From positions 1 through 21,697 of the forward strand of contig CANHFN010000003.1 in the NCBI GenBank assembly GCA_947459935.1: a stretch of 21,697 nt of DNA, written 5' to 3'. Below the pieces are notes generated by a model, which was not told the DNA's origin, made no database searches, and saw only the letters and a list, made by a program, of their open reading frames with translations. The stretch comes from Actinomycetota bacterium (GTDB lineage: Bacteria > Actinomycetota > Actinomycetes > Nanopelagicales > Nanopelagicaceae). The first letter of the stretch is position 1; each line of letters starts with the position of its first letter. Positions 7,728 to 14,950 of this stretch are shown here, piece after piece. Position numbers and translations under genes: made by a program.

Positions 7728-9685
7728 TCCTTATCGCGCTCCTTGACTCTAATTGCCACCTGAACCGGAGTACCTGGGAACTTGAACTCTTCACGCAGGC
7801 GGCGCTCGATGAAGCGTCTGTAAGAGGCCTCAATCCACCCACTAGAAAACACCACAAATTTCGGAGGAGCAATACCAGCTTGGGTTGCGTAGTAAACCTT
7901 TGGCTGCTTTCCACCGCGAACTGGTGGCGGTGTTGCTCCAATGAGTGCGCCCAAGAAGGAATTGAGTTTGGCAGTTGGAACTCGGCGCTCCCAACTATCT
8001 AACGCTGTGCGAAGGGCTGGGGCCAGACGATCTCGGTGCCAGCCAGTCTTGGCCGCAATGTTTACCCGCTGTGCCCACTCGACCTGATCCAAGTGCCTAT
8101 CGATTTCTCGGTCTAACTGATTGCGACGATCCTCGTCGACCAAATCCCATTTGTTCATCACGATCACCATCGCTTTGCCCGCTTCTTCAACCATGGTGAT
8201 CACTCGCAAATCCTGCTCAGTGATCGGTTCAGATGCATCTAAGACAACGACAGCAACTTCACAACGCTCTAACGCGGTAGCGGTTCGAAGCGATGCGTAG
8301 TAGTCAGTTCCTGAATCTTGATTCGCACGCTTTTTTAATCCCGCGGTATCGATAAATCTCCAAGTAGATCCACCAAATGAGAGCAATGAGTCAACAGGAT
8401 CACGAGTTGTTCCCGCAGCATCATCGACAATCGACAGTGACTCACCTGCTATTGCATTGAACAAGGAAGATTTTCCAACATTTGGTCGACCAATCAGAGC
8501 GACCTTTCGATATCCATCTTGATTCTGCGCCCGGCCGACTTCAGGCAGAACAGCGACTATGTGATCCAGCAAATCACCACTGCCGCGACCATGTAGTGCT
8601 GAAACAAATCGAGGTTCACCTAAGCCGAGGCTCCATAATCCATGAGCTTCGGCTTCTTCACGTTCCCCGTCAACTTTATTGCCAATTAATATTGTTGGTT
8701 TCTTTGCTTTTCGCAAATGCTGCACAAGAATGTCATCTTCATCTAAAGCACCAACTTGTGCATCTACAACAAATGCAAGTACATCTGCTTCTTGCATCGC
8801 TAATTCAGAACCAGCACTTACCTGCACAGAGATACCATCAGGCTTAGCTTCCCAGCCACCTGTGTCCATAATGATAAAGCGGCGACCACCCCACTCACAT
8901 TCATACTGAACACGATCTCGAGTAACACCCGGTATGTCCTCAACAATAGCTTCTCTGCGACCTAAGAAACGATTAATCAAAGTAGATTTTCCAACATTCG
9001 GGCGACCCAATATTGCAACAATCGGAAGTCCCAGCAAATTACGTTTCTTGAGCAGTTCCCAAATGCGCTCAATCGTTTCATCTAAGTCCAAATAGGTTGA
9101 ATCAACTTCCACTGCGTCCGTTGCCCTAGTTAAAGGCGAAACTGCACGCGTTGAATCAACAACATCGCGACTATCTAGAGATGCTTTAACATCAATGTTT
9201 TTGTCCTCGATTTCAGTCTCACGACGCACCGCACGTGCATCAAGATCTGCCGTCAAGTAAATCTTTAATCCAGCCTCTGGTGCAACAACAGTTCCTATAT
9301 CTCGCCCTTCGACAACAATTCCACGTTCTGCTGAATCAATAATGAAGTGCTGCAGCCTTAACAACTCATGTCGGATTTCTGGGATTGCACTAATACGCGA
9401 GACATTTTCAGTGACAGATGTTCCACGGATCGCATGTGTAATCTGAGTTGAACCGGCATAAACATTTGGTGACTGTGGATCAGCATCGAATTTAATCGGA
9501 TGATCCTTGATAGCTTGCAGAATAGAAAATGCTTCTTCACATTTGTGTTCTAAGGCAAGCCACGTAACAGCACGGTATAAAGCACCTGTATCTAGATAAT
9601 TCCATCCAGCGCGAACTGCAATAGCTTTTGCCGTGCTTGACTTACCTGCGCCACTCGGGCCATCTATAGCAACGATTATGCCCAT
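7724..9685 (-). CDS. der: Bifunctional cytidylate kinase / GTPase Der (EngA)
   Basis: The 653-residue protein fuses two enzymes. Residues 1 to about 215 are a (d)CMP kinase, with P-loop GPSGAGKSS (9-17), [10 protein letters not shown] (125-134) and the [15 protein letters not shown] substrate-binding stretch near 171-185. It makes CDP for nucleotide and lipid synthesis. Residues from about 220 are Der, the double GTPase of 50S ribosome assembly. The first G domain has GRPNVGKST (227-235), DTGG (274-277) and NKVD (336-339). The second has GRPNVGKSS (399-407), DTAG (446-449) and NKWD (511-514). A C-terminal KH-like domain follows from about 570. Cmk and Der are adjacent separate genes in mycobacteria; fused forms are annotated in other actinobacteria. 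All catalytic motifs look intact on both halves. It lies 15 bases after tyrA and overlaps the pgsA-like gene by 4 bases. Confidence 0.96.
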   Translation of the reverse strand: MGIIVAIDGPSGAGKSSTAKAIAVRAGWNYLDTGALYRAVTWLALEHKCEEAFSILQAIKDHPIKFDADPQSPNVYAGSTQITHAIRGTSVTENVSRISAIPEIRHELLRLQHFIIDSAERGIVVEGRDIGTVVAPEAGLKIYLTADLDARAVRRETEIEDKNIDVKASLDSRDVVDSTRAVSPLTRATDAVEVDSTYLDLDETIERIWELLKKRNLLGLPIVAILGRPNVGKSTLINRFLGRREAIVEDIPGVTRDRVQYECEWGGRRFIIMDTGGWEAKPDGISVQVSAGSELAMQEADVLAFVVDAQVGALDEDDILVQHLRKAKKPTILIGNKVDGEREEAEAHGLWSLGLGEPRFVSALHGRGSGDLLDHIVAVLPEVGRAQNQDGYRKVALIGRPNVGKSSLFNAIAGESLSIVDDAAGTTRDPVDSLLSFGGSTWRFIDTAGLKKRANQDSGTDYYASLRTATALERCEVAVVVLDASEPITEQDLRVITMVEEAGKAMVIVMNKWDLVDEDRRNQLDREIDRHLDQVEWAQRVNIAAKTGWHRDRLAPALRTALDSWERRVPTAKLNSFLGALIGATPPPVRGGKQPKVYYATQAGIAPPKFVVFSSGWIEASYRRFIERRLREEFKFPGTPVQVAIRVKERDKE

Positions 9686-9700
9686 GTAGTCAGCCTACTT

Positions 9701-10753
9701 CTATTTGCGAACCGGATGAACATTCCATCCGATCGATGTTAGATGGTTGGATAATTTCTCAGCATCCTGAGCCGACAATGACAATGTGATCAAAGCACTT
9801 AGTTGTCCTGGTGAATGCTCAATAGATAAATCTTCCACGTTAACTTCCATTGCAGCGCATTCGTTAAAGATCGCAGCAAGTTGACCCGGTTTATCATCAA
9901 TCACAATCGGTAAGTAACTATATTCACGCGCTTTTCCGCCGTGCTTTCCAGGAATCAGCGCCTTGCCATCTCTTCCTGCAGCAATTAACTCTGCGATCTT
10001 GGAAGGATCATCAAGAGAGTTGATCATCGCGGTTAGATCGTTTTGTAGATTTATTAGTAATTCTGAAATTTCCGCTCGATTGCTGTAAATGATCTCTTTC
10101 CAGAGATTTTCATCTGACCCTGCAATGCGAGTCGTATCTCTTAAGCCTTGACCTGCTAACTCCATCCATTCAGCTGGCGTGCCTGATAATTGCTTTGCGA
10201 CCAGCGATGCTGCGACCTGAGGCAGATGAGAGATTCTTGCCACGGCAGCGTCATGGGCATCGGCTGGGAGTTCAATTGGCGTGGCCCCCAGATGATGTAT
10301 CAACTCAAGGACAAGACTTTTCGACTCATCTGAGCATTCCTGGTCAGGCGTAAGTATCCAACTGCGTCCCTGGAATAGATCAGCCCTTGCGGAGGCTGCG
10401 CCGCCGATTTCACGGCCCGCCATGGGGTGGGTGGGCAAAAACCTCGTGGAAAGCCCTGAAAATGTCTGAACCTGAAGTAGAACTTCATTTTTAACACTAC
10501 CAACATCCATAAACGTAGAGTGTGGGTTTAGTTGTACTTCGCCTTCAATGACCAGCGGCAACTTAGAAGTGGGTAGAGCAAGGATGACCAACTCTGGACT
10601 AGTGACCTCTACCCCACCAACAAGATCCCTCGCCAAAGCTTGCGCGGAAGAATCAGAATCCACCATTTGAACCGAAATTCCACGCTGCACTAAACCTAGG
10701 CCTATCGAGGTGCCGATCAGCCCCGAGCCCACTATGCGGACTTTTTGGAGCAT
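9701..10753 (-). CDS. tyrA: Prephenate dehydrogenase with C-terminal ACT domain
   Basis: TyrA oxidatively decarboxylates prephenate to 4-hydroxyphenylpyruvate on the way to tyrosine. The 350-residue protein starts with a Rossmann NAD-binding loop (GSGLIGTS, residues 9-16). It carries the catalytic-type histidine H109 in PTHPMAGRE and a conserved RISHLPQ segment. It ends in an ACT domain (about 280-350, starting YLPIVIDDKPGQLAAIF), a fold commonly used for amino-acid feedback control. It follows aroH with a one-base TAATG overlap, so chorismate mutase and prephenate dehydrogenase are coupled steps in one operon. Arogenate as the real substrate cannot be excluded from sequence alone. Confidence 0.94.
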   Translation of the reverse strand: MLQKVRIVGSGLIGTSIGLGLVQRGISVQMVDSDSSAQALARDLVGGVEVTSPELVILALPTSKLPLVIEGEVQLNPHSTFMDVGSVKNEVLLQVQTFSGLSTRFLPTHPMAGREIGGAASARADLFQGRSWILTPDQECSDESKSLVLELIHHLGATPIELPADAHDAAVARISHLPQVAASLVAKQLSGTPAEWMELAGQGLRDTTRIAGSDENLWKEIIYSNRAEISELLINLQNDLTAMINSLDDPSKIAELIAAGRDGKALIPGKHGGKAREYSYLPIVIDDKPGQLAAIFNECAAMEVNVEDLSIEHSPGQLSALITLSLSAQDAEKLSNHLTSIGWNVHPVRK

Positions 10754-11115
10754 TATTGGGCGATATCTCTGCGAAGAGAGACAGCTCCATGCAGGTAAAT
10801 GTGCGTGATTTGCTCAGGAGAGCGATCGGTCTCTACATGCAGCATTGCCCTGACAGTCCTATCAAGAGCACCGGGAACATCAACCTCCACAGAGCCGATA
10901 AGGGGCACATTGGCAAAACCCATTTCGCGGCAGGCAGCAGCCGGGAAGGCGGCATTTAGATCAGCCGTGCTGGTGAAAAATACTGAGATGACCTCTGACG
11001 GGGTTAATTCGTTGGCCTTTAAAATTGCAGCAATTAGCTCCTGGACACCGGCAGCGATATCGCCTGCCGTGTTTTCCGGAACTTGGATAGCTCCTCGTAT
11101 TGCCCGTATTGCCAT
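10753..11115 (-). CDS. aroH: Chorismate mutase, AroH class
   Basis: AroH rearranges chorismate to prephenate, feeding TyrA encoded immediately downstream. The 120-residue product aligns along its length with Bacillus subtilis AroH. Active-site residues seen are R7 (IRAIRGA), E77 (GSVEVDV), R89 (TVRAMLHV), Y107 and R115 (HIYLHGAVSLRRD). The position equivalent to B. subtilis Cys75 is glycine. I start at the ATG at 11113-11115 because homology begins exactly there; an AGGAAAGG sequence lies 12 bases upstream, slightly far. An in-frame ATG at 11164-11166 would add 17 residues without family similarity and has no ribosome binding site, although a leaderless start there is possible. It appears to head the long minus-strand run ending at gcvP. 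Confidence 0.92.
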   Translation of the reverse strand: MAIRAIRGAIQVPENTAGDIAAGVQELIAAILKANELTPSEVISVFFTSTADLNAAFPAAACREMGFANVPLIGSVEVDVPGALDRTVRAMLHVETDRSPEQITHIYLHGAVSLRRDIAQ

Positions 11116-11169
11116 GGGATAAGGGTACCTTTCCTCGCCATTTTTCGTGAGTATTTGATTACTCATTTA

Positions 11170-11312
11170 TCGATAAAACTGTTTAACAGTTAAAGCCCTT
11201 TACTACAATCGTCTGGAGGTATTGATTAGTTCTCCTAACATCTAGCGCCCAAATTAATGTCGATAAATCTATAGTTTGGGGCATATCACGCTTCGGCTTT
11301 GTCGATAAAACC
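11170..11312 (-). repeat. Three direct copies of TTTATCGA (minus strand) upstream of aroH
   Basis: On the plus strand TCGATAAA occurs at 11170-11177, 11260-11267 and 11302-11309, all in the same direction. The last two share GTCGATAAA; the first and third share TCGATAAAAC. The first copy lies within a TTTATCGATAAA palindrome. Three matches in about 140 bases is more than expected by chance even in AT-rich DNA. They could be binding sites for a regulator. The same 8-mer also occurs at least once inside xerD, so the word is not unique to this region. Confidence 0.4.
11177..11191. promoter_or_regulatory. Perfect 15-bp palindrome AACTGTT-T-AACAGTT
   Basis: Two 7-base arms (11177-11183 and 11185-11191) flank a single central base, about 60 bases upstream of the chosen aroH start and 11 bases from the alternative start. 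The size and symmetry suit a homodimeric repressor site. It does not match the mycobacterial LexA box I know. The protein that would bind it is unknown. Confidence 0.4.
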
Positions 11313-11335
11313 TTAAACTCAAAGTTATTATCTAC

Positions 11336-11371
11336 AAATAGATATAACGGTAATAAACACAATATCTATTT
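11336..11371 (-). terminator. Inverted repeat just after rluB stop (possible terminator or protein site)
   Basis: Arms AAATAGATAT (11336-11345) and ATATCTATTT (11362-11371) are exact complements separated by 16 bases, 12 bases beyond the rluB stop in the direction of transcription. Position favours a transcription end for scpA-scpB-rluB. The stem is almost all A and T, and no run of T follows on the minus strand, so a standard intrinsic terminator is doubtful and a protein-binding site is equally possible. Confidence 0.4.
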
Positions 11372-11383
11372 ATAATTAAATCG

Positions 11384-12097
11384 TTATAAATCTAAAGCCT
11401 TTCGTAGATTCATCAACTCTCCGTCATTGAGGTCTCTCCAACGTCCTTCAGGTGTATCCCCCAGGGATATCGGACCAAACTTAGTTCTGATAAGCCGAAG
11501 GACATCTACACCCACAGCTTCCATGAGTCGACGAATGATGTGATATCGACCTTCGTGAATTGAGACCTCGATCCATTTTGGGGACAGTTGCTTGAAGGTC
11601 AAAACTCGTCCCATCCCATCTTCGAGTTCCACTCCCTTTAAAAGGACCTTATCGATCCCTGTAGGCAAAACTCCATCGAATTCAATGATGTAGGTCTTTT
11701 CTAGTCCGAAGGATGGATGGGTAGCCCTGAAGGTTAAATCCCCATCATTGGTGAGCAAAATCAGTCCTTCGGAGTCCTTATCAAGGCGACCAACATGGAA
11801 AAGTCGCTCCTTTCGCAGATCAATAAAGTCATCTAAGGAAGGGCGACCTTCTGGGTCAAACATCGTAGACAAAACACCTTTGGGTTTATGAAGTGCAAGA
11901 TAAGACTTAGTCAAAGTTCTGCTAATTGTCTCACCATCAACCATCACGTGATCTATTTCTGGGTCGAATTTGCTGCCCATCTCCCGAATAATGATTCCAT
12001 TGACGGCGACTCGGCCATCTTCAATTAATTCATCAGCTCCGCGACGGCTAGTAATACCGGCATCAGCGATTATCTTGTTAAGCCTCATCTGGGCCAT
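11384..12097 (-). CDS. rluB: rRNA pseudouridine synthase, RsuA/RluB/RluE family
   Basis: This enzyme converts a uridine to pseudouridine in ribosomal RNA; RluB acts on 23S rRNA near position 2605 in E. coli. The 237-residue protein has an N-terminal S4 RNA-binding domain (about 4-60, MRLNKIIADAGITSRRGADELI). The catalytic domain follows, with D106 in HVGRLDKDSEGLILLTNDG and the later KTYIIEFDG and EGRYHIIRRL motifs. Assignment to RluB rather than another member rests on the scpA-scpB-rluB neighbourhood. The start ATG has GGAGG 6 bases upstream, but that site can pair with CCTCC in the 42-base leader (see the hairpin entry), suggesting translational control. Confidence 0.92.
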   Translation of the reverse strand: MAQMRLNKIIADAGITSRRGADELIEDGRVAVNGIIIREMGSKFDPEIDHVMVDGETISRTLTKSYLALHKPKGVLSTMFDPEGRPSLDDFIDLRKERLFHVGRLDKDSEGLILLTNDGDLTFRATHPSFGLEKTYIIEFDGVLPTGIDKVLLKGVELEDGMGRVLTFKQLSPKWIEVSIHEGRYHIIRRLMEAVGVDVLRLIRTKFGPISLGDTPEGRWRDLNDGELMNLRKALDL

Positions 12098-12142
12098 GGC
12101 TATCCTCCCGACAGTCAGGAGGTAAGGATAGCCGAAAGGCTA
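12098..12142 (-). promoter_or_regulatory. Two mutually exclusive hairpins over the rluB ribosome binding site
   Basis: On the minus strand the rluB ribosome binding site GGAGG (complement of 12104-12108) can pair with CCTCC (complement of 12118-12122). The flanking GGCTAT and ATAGCC segments extend the stem, burying the site just before the ATG. Alternatively, the upstream stem segment (12129-12133) can pair with 12138-12142, which includes the scpB stop codon, to form a 5-bp hairpin with a 4-base loop. The two structures share 12129-12133 and cannot coexist. Ribosomes finishing scpB would reach this region, which suggests coupling of rluB translation to scpB. This is inferred from base pairing only. 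Confidence 0.5.
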
Positions 12143-12691
12143 GTCAGTTAGCGAATCGAGAATCTCATCCAGGCCATCTAGATCTGGAAGGTACGGCGCT
12201 AGCGCTGGGAGATCTTCTAGTGAGTTCAATCCCAGGCGCTCAAGGAAGTAACTTGTCGTCTTATATAGAATCGCTCCCGTTTCGTGCTCTAGTCCAGATT
12301 CTTCAACTAGGCCGCGAGTGATTAGGGTCTTCATTACAGCTTCCACGTTAACCCCACGGATAGCCGAAACGCGGGCTCTGGACACAGGCTGACGGTATGC
12401 AATGACCGATAGTGTCTCTAACGCAGCTTGAGTCAAACGAGATTGCTGCCCGTCTAGAACAAATTTTTCCACCACGGCTGAGTAGTTGGGATGGCTGTAA
12501 AAACGCCATCCCCCATTGACTTTGCGAAGAGAGAAGCCACGATCCTCATAACTGCCTTCAAGGGATGCCAAAGCAGTTTCAATCTCCTCGACTGGCCGCT
12601 CAAGAACTTGCGCGAGAACTATCTCAGTTACGGGTTCATCGACCACCATCAAGATTGCCTCAATCGAACGTTCAACTTCTACATTAGACAT
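12140..12691 (-). CDS. scpB: Segregation and condensation protein B
   Basis: ScpB is a winged-helix dimer that binds ScpA in the SMC condensin complex organising the chromosome. The product is 183 residues, a usual size. It begins MSNVEVERSIEAILMVVDEPV, has the GWRFYSHP segment near residue 61 and the conserved TQAALETLSVIAYRQPVSRARVSAIRGV core (about 86-113), with RGLVEESGLEHETGAILYKTT following. I start at the ATG at 12689-12691, which overlaps the scpA stop by 8 bases. An in-frame GTG at 12698-12700 would add three residues. The overlap indicates coupled translation with scpA, giving balanced subunits. Confidence 0.95.
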   Translation of the reverse strand: MSNVEVERSIEAILMVVDEPVTEIVLAQVLERPVEEIETALASLEGSYEDRGFSLRKVNGGWRFYSHPNYSAVVEKFVLDGQQSRLTQAALETLSVIAYRQPVSRARVSAIRGVNVEAVMKTLITRGLVEESGLEHETGAILYKTTSYFLERLGLNSLEDLPALAPYLPDLDGLDEILDSLTD

Positions 12692-13568
12692 TTTCACCAC
12701 TTTCTGTCGATTCTTCCATCTCTAAAACAACGGGAATATCAAACTCATCGGTGATTTCGACATCGCCCTCCAGGCTGCCGGTCCAGGTAATTTGCAGCTC
12801 CCCCAGAGCAATTACCTGATCAAAGCGCAATACTCCTTGGCGATAGAGATCTAATAACGCAAGAAAGCGGGCTACTACTACCAAGGTGCTATCGGCATCA
12901 GCTATCAGGTTTCTAAAGTTCAGACTCTTGGAATGTCGCAGAGCCTCAACAACCATCCTGGACTCCTCAGCCACGCTCACAAGGCTCGTGTGGAGGTGCT
13001 GGACGGCCACCACAGGGGCAACCTTGGGAGTTAAGACGCGCTCTGCGATAGCGGCAAAGCGCTGAGCTCCCACCCCAATAAGCACCTCAGGAAGCAGGGC
13101 TGCCAGCGCGGGGTCCAGAGAGACTACTCGGGCGAAAGACTTGTCCGCTGCGGCTATGCGCTCGCTAAAGGTTGCTGCAATTTCTTTGAAAGCTCGGTAT
13201 TGCAGAAGGCGGGCAAACAAAAGGTCTCTCGCCTCAAGAAGTGCCAGATCCTCTTCATCTTCAACATCACCAGAAGGCAGTAGCCGGGCCGCCTTTAGAT
13301 CCAACAAGGTGGCTGCGACAACTAAGAATTCTGTTGCCTGTTCGAGTTCCCAGCCTTGTCCAGACTCTTCAAGTCCACGAATAAAGGAGATAAATTCATC
13401 GGTAACGATGCTCAGGGAAACTTCCGTGACATCCATCTTGTGGCGGGAAATCAGCTGAAGTAGCAGATCAAAGGGGCCATCAAAGTTAGCCAGGTGGACT
13501 GAGAAGCCGCCAGAGGCCGCGTTTACATCAGTTTCTGACTCGACAGAGATGTCGCCTGTAATACTCAC
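12684..13568 (-). CDS. scpA: Segregation and condensation protein A (kleisin)
   Basis: ScpA is the kleisin that bridges the SMC ATPase heads and recruits ScpB. The 294-residue protein shows the N-terminal SMC-neck-binding region (FDGPFDLLLQLISRHKMDVTEVSLSIVTDEF, about 29-59), then EFLVVAATLLDLKAARLLP (80-98). An acidic helical middle follows, then a C-terminal winged-helix region (RFLALLDLYRQGVLRFDQ). The GTG start at 13566-13568 has AAGG about 8 bases upstream. The first 20 residues are a polar extension without clear similarity. It is divergent from parA across 79 bases and overlaps scpB by 8 bases. smc itself is not in the window. Confidence 0.95.
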   Translation of the reverse strand: MSITGDISVESETDVNAASGGFSVHLANFDGPFDLLLQLISRHKMDVTEVSLSIVTDEFISFIRGLEESGQGWELEQATEFLVVAATLLDLKAARLLPSGDVEDEEDLALLEARDLLFARLLQYRAFKEIAATFSERIAAADKSFARVVSLDPALAALLPEVLIGVGAQRFAAIAERVLTPKVAPVVAVQHLHTSLVSVAEESRMVVEALRHSKSLNFRNLIADADSTLVVVARFLALLDLYRQGVLRFDQVIALGELQITWTGSLEGDVEITDEFDIPVVLEMEESTESGENV

Positions 13569-13588
13569 TGTGGCACCTTACTTCACGC

Positions 13589-13617
13589 TTGCCTGTTTTC
13601 TGTGTAACGCATAGGCT
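13589..13617 (+). promoter_or_regulatory. Possible promoter for parA
   Basis: TTGCCT (13589-13594) and TAGGCT (13612-13617) are spaced 17 bases apart in the divergent scpA-parA gap, a fair match to vegetative -35 and -10 elements. Transcription would begin near 13624, ahead of the parA ribosome binding site. This rests on weak consensus matches only. Confidence 0.35.
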
Positions 13618-13633
13618 CCTGCATATATCAGGA
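13617..13633 (+). promoter_or_regulatory. Inverted repeat TCCTG-N7-CAGGA upstream of parA, possible operator
   Basis: Five-base arms (13617-13621 and 13629-13633) flank CATATAT, right between the possible -10 element and the parA ribosome binding site (AGGAAAGAGG at 13630-13639). Ribbon-helix-helix partners of ParA proteins often bind such repeats at their own promoter, and one is encoded as the second gene here. Binding is inferred. Confidence 0.35.
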
Positions 13634-13647
13634 AAGAGGTTTGAAGA

Positions 13648-14532
13648 TTGAACGCTAAATCGACAATTGCGGAGGATGTAGCAACTACATCAACTCTCCT
13701 TGGCAAGACTGCCCAAAACTTTCCTGCACCTGTAGCTCTTAAGGAGCATGGCAGCGCAAAGGTAATCTCGATCTTTAACCAAAAAGGCGGGGTTGGCAAG
13801 ACAACGAGCACCATCAATCTAGGCGCAGCACTTGCAGAAATGGGCCGCCGTGTTTTGTTAGTGGACTTTGATCCACAAGGTGGCTTGTCTCTAGGCCTTG
13901 GCGTGAATGCACATTCATTGCCTTTAGAACAAACTGTTTACTACGCCTTGATGACGCCAACGGCTAACGTCGATGACATCGTTTTGAAATCCTCAGTACC
14001 AGGCTTGGATTTCTTGCCAGCTAACCGCGATCTAGGAACAGCAGAAACAACTCTTGGTGCCGAAATCGGTGGCCAACAGTATTTAAAGCGAGCACTTGCT
14101 CCACTTCGAGATTACTACGATGTTATTTTGATCGACTGCCAGCCAACTATGGGACAACTAACCATCAACGCACTCGTTGCTTCTGATGAAGTTATCGTTC
14201 CGATGCAATGTGAGTACTTCGCACTTCACGGCTTCATTGAACTCAAAGGAAATCTAGACAAGGTGAAGACATTCCTTAATCCCAACCTGCGTCTAATCGG
14301 AATTCTTGCGACGATGTATGACAAGAAAACCTCTCACAATCGGCAAGTTCTTGAGCGCATTCTTGAGCAGTTCCCAGAGGATGTTTTCGAAACAATCATT
14401 GCAAAAACCATTCGCTTCCCTGAGACAACTGTCGTTGGAGAACCAATTACAACCTATGCAACATCTTCAGGTGGCGCAGCTTCATATAGACGTTTAGCAC
14501 GAGAACTTATCGCCAGAGGAGGCGCACGATGA
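13648..14532 (+). CDS. ParA/MinD-family ATPase (Rv1708 type)
   Basis: ParA-type ATPases polymerise or form DNA-bound gradients that move chromosomes or protein complexes. The 294-residue product has a deviant Walker A KGGVGKTT (46-53), the DFDPQG motif (73-78) and a Walker B-like VILIDCQPTMG (159-169, D163), so it should bind and hydrolyse ATP. About 37 residues precede the ATPase core; such N-terminal tails interact with partners in some ParA proteins. The start is a TTG at 13648 with GAGG 8 bases upstream; no upstream ATG fits. It is adjacent and divergent to scpA, as with mycobacterial Rv1708, and is followed by a ribbon-helix-helix-like gene overlapping by 4 bases. It is not the canonical parA of a parAB locus, since no ParB follows. 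Confidence 0.92.
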   Translation: MNAKSTIAEDVATTSTLLGKTAQNFPAPVALKEHGSAKVISIFNQKGGVGKTTSTINLGAALAEMGRRVLLVDFDPQGGLSLGLGVNAHSLPLEQTVYYALMTPTANVDDIVLKSSVPGLDFLPANRDLGTAETTLGAEIGGQQYLKRALAPLRDYYDVILIDCQPTMGQLTINALVASDEVIVPMQCEYFALHGFIELKGNLDKVKTFLNPNLRLIGILATMYDKKTSHNRQVLERILEQFPEDVFETIIAKTIRFPETTVVGEPITTYATSSGGAASYRRLARELIARGGAR

Positions 14533-14945
14533 CACGCAGAGCAAACCTTCCAGGAGCAGATGAACTATTCCGTTCAACAGCACCGGCACTGAGCGCAGTC
14601 CCAACACAACCGTTGCAAGAGGCTGCAGCTCCCCTAGTCCCACCTGCTATTGCAACACCAAAGGCTGCATCATCCAAAAAGGGTGTTCGAACTATTGCTC
14701 GTCGTCGCGTCACAACAGTGGATCGTTCTCCATCAGGACGTGAACGTCACGATGAAAAAATCACTGTTTACTTGTCACCAGATGAGCTCTTTGATCTTGA
14801 TCAAGCGCGTCTTCAACTACGTGGTGATTTAGGCCTTGCAGTCGATCGCGGCAGAATTGTTCGTGAATCAATAGCTGTCATCATCGCCGACCTTGAAGCA
14901 AAAGGTGACCAAAGTATTTTGGCACGTAGATTGCGCGGACTATAA
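14529..14945 (+). CDS. Small basic protein with predicted ribbon-helix-helix domain, ParA partner candidate
   Basis: The 138-residue product has a disordered, Ala/Pro-rich N-terminal half (1-50), then a basic stretch GVRTIARRR (52-60). The C-terminal domain has the pattern of a ribbon-helix-helix fold: a short strand KITVYLS (77-83), a helix PDELFDLDQARLQL, a turn, then a helix DRGRIVRESIAVIIADLEAKG. Such proteins bind DNA as dimers and often act as centromere-binding or autorepressor partners of ParA, as ParG does for ParF. The start ATG overlaps the parA stop by 4 bases (ATGA), implying coupled translation. Its 3' end converges on xerD with only 5 bases between the stops. I do not know a named family; the function is inferred from fold pattern and context. 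Confidence 0.8.
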   Translation: MTRRANLPGADELFRSTAPALSAVPTQPLQEAAAPLVPPAIATPKAASSKKGVRTIARRRVTTVDRSPSGRERHDEKITVYLSPDELFDLDQARLQLRGDLGLAVDRGRIVRESIAVIIADLEAKGDQSILARRLRGL

Positions 14946-14950
14946 AAGAT

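Larger units (their letters stand above)
11116..11383. promoter_or_regulatory. AT-rich intergenic region between rluB and aroH, probable control region
   Basis: This is the longest stretch without a gene in the window. It is clearly more AT-rich than its surroundings and holds several structured motifs, listed separately: a 15-bp palindrome, three copies of a TCGATAAA core, and a 10-bp inverted repeat just past the rluB stop. As aroH begins the long run to gcvP, the promoter for that run is expected here on the minus strand. I could not pick a convincing -35/-10 pair. No open frame with a ribosome binding site and no recognisable RNA family is apparent. Confidence 0.5.

Noticed and set aside
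8482..8847. 121-codon open frame on the plus strand inside cmk-der
   Set aside because: It is antisense to the first Der G domain, lacks a ribosome binding site and any recognisable motif, and arises from codon structure of the real gene.
10799..11122. 107-codon plus-strand open frame opposite aroH
   Set aside because: AroH residues are conserved on the other strand; the antisense frame has no features of a real protein.
11167..11383. Remnant of an insertion sequence or a CRISPR array
   Set aside because: The repeats are 8-mers with unequal spacing (90 and 42 bases), and there is no transposase fragment, target duplication or regular spacer pattern.
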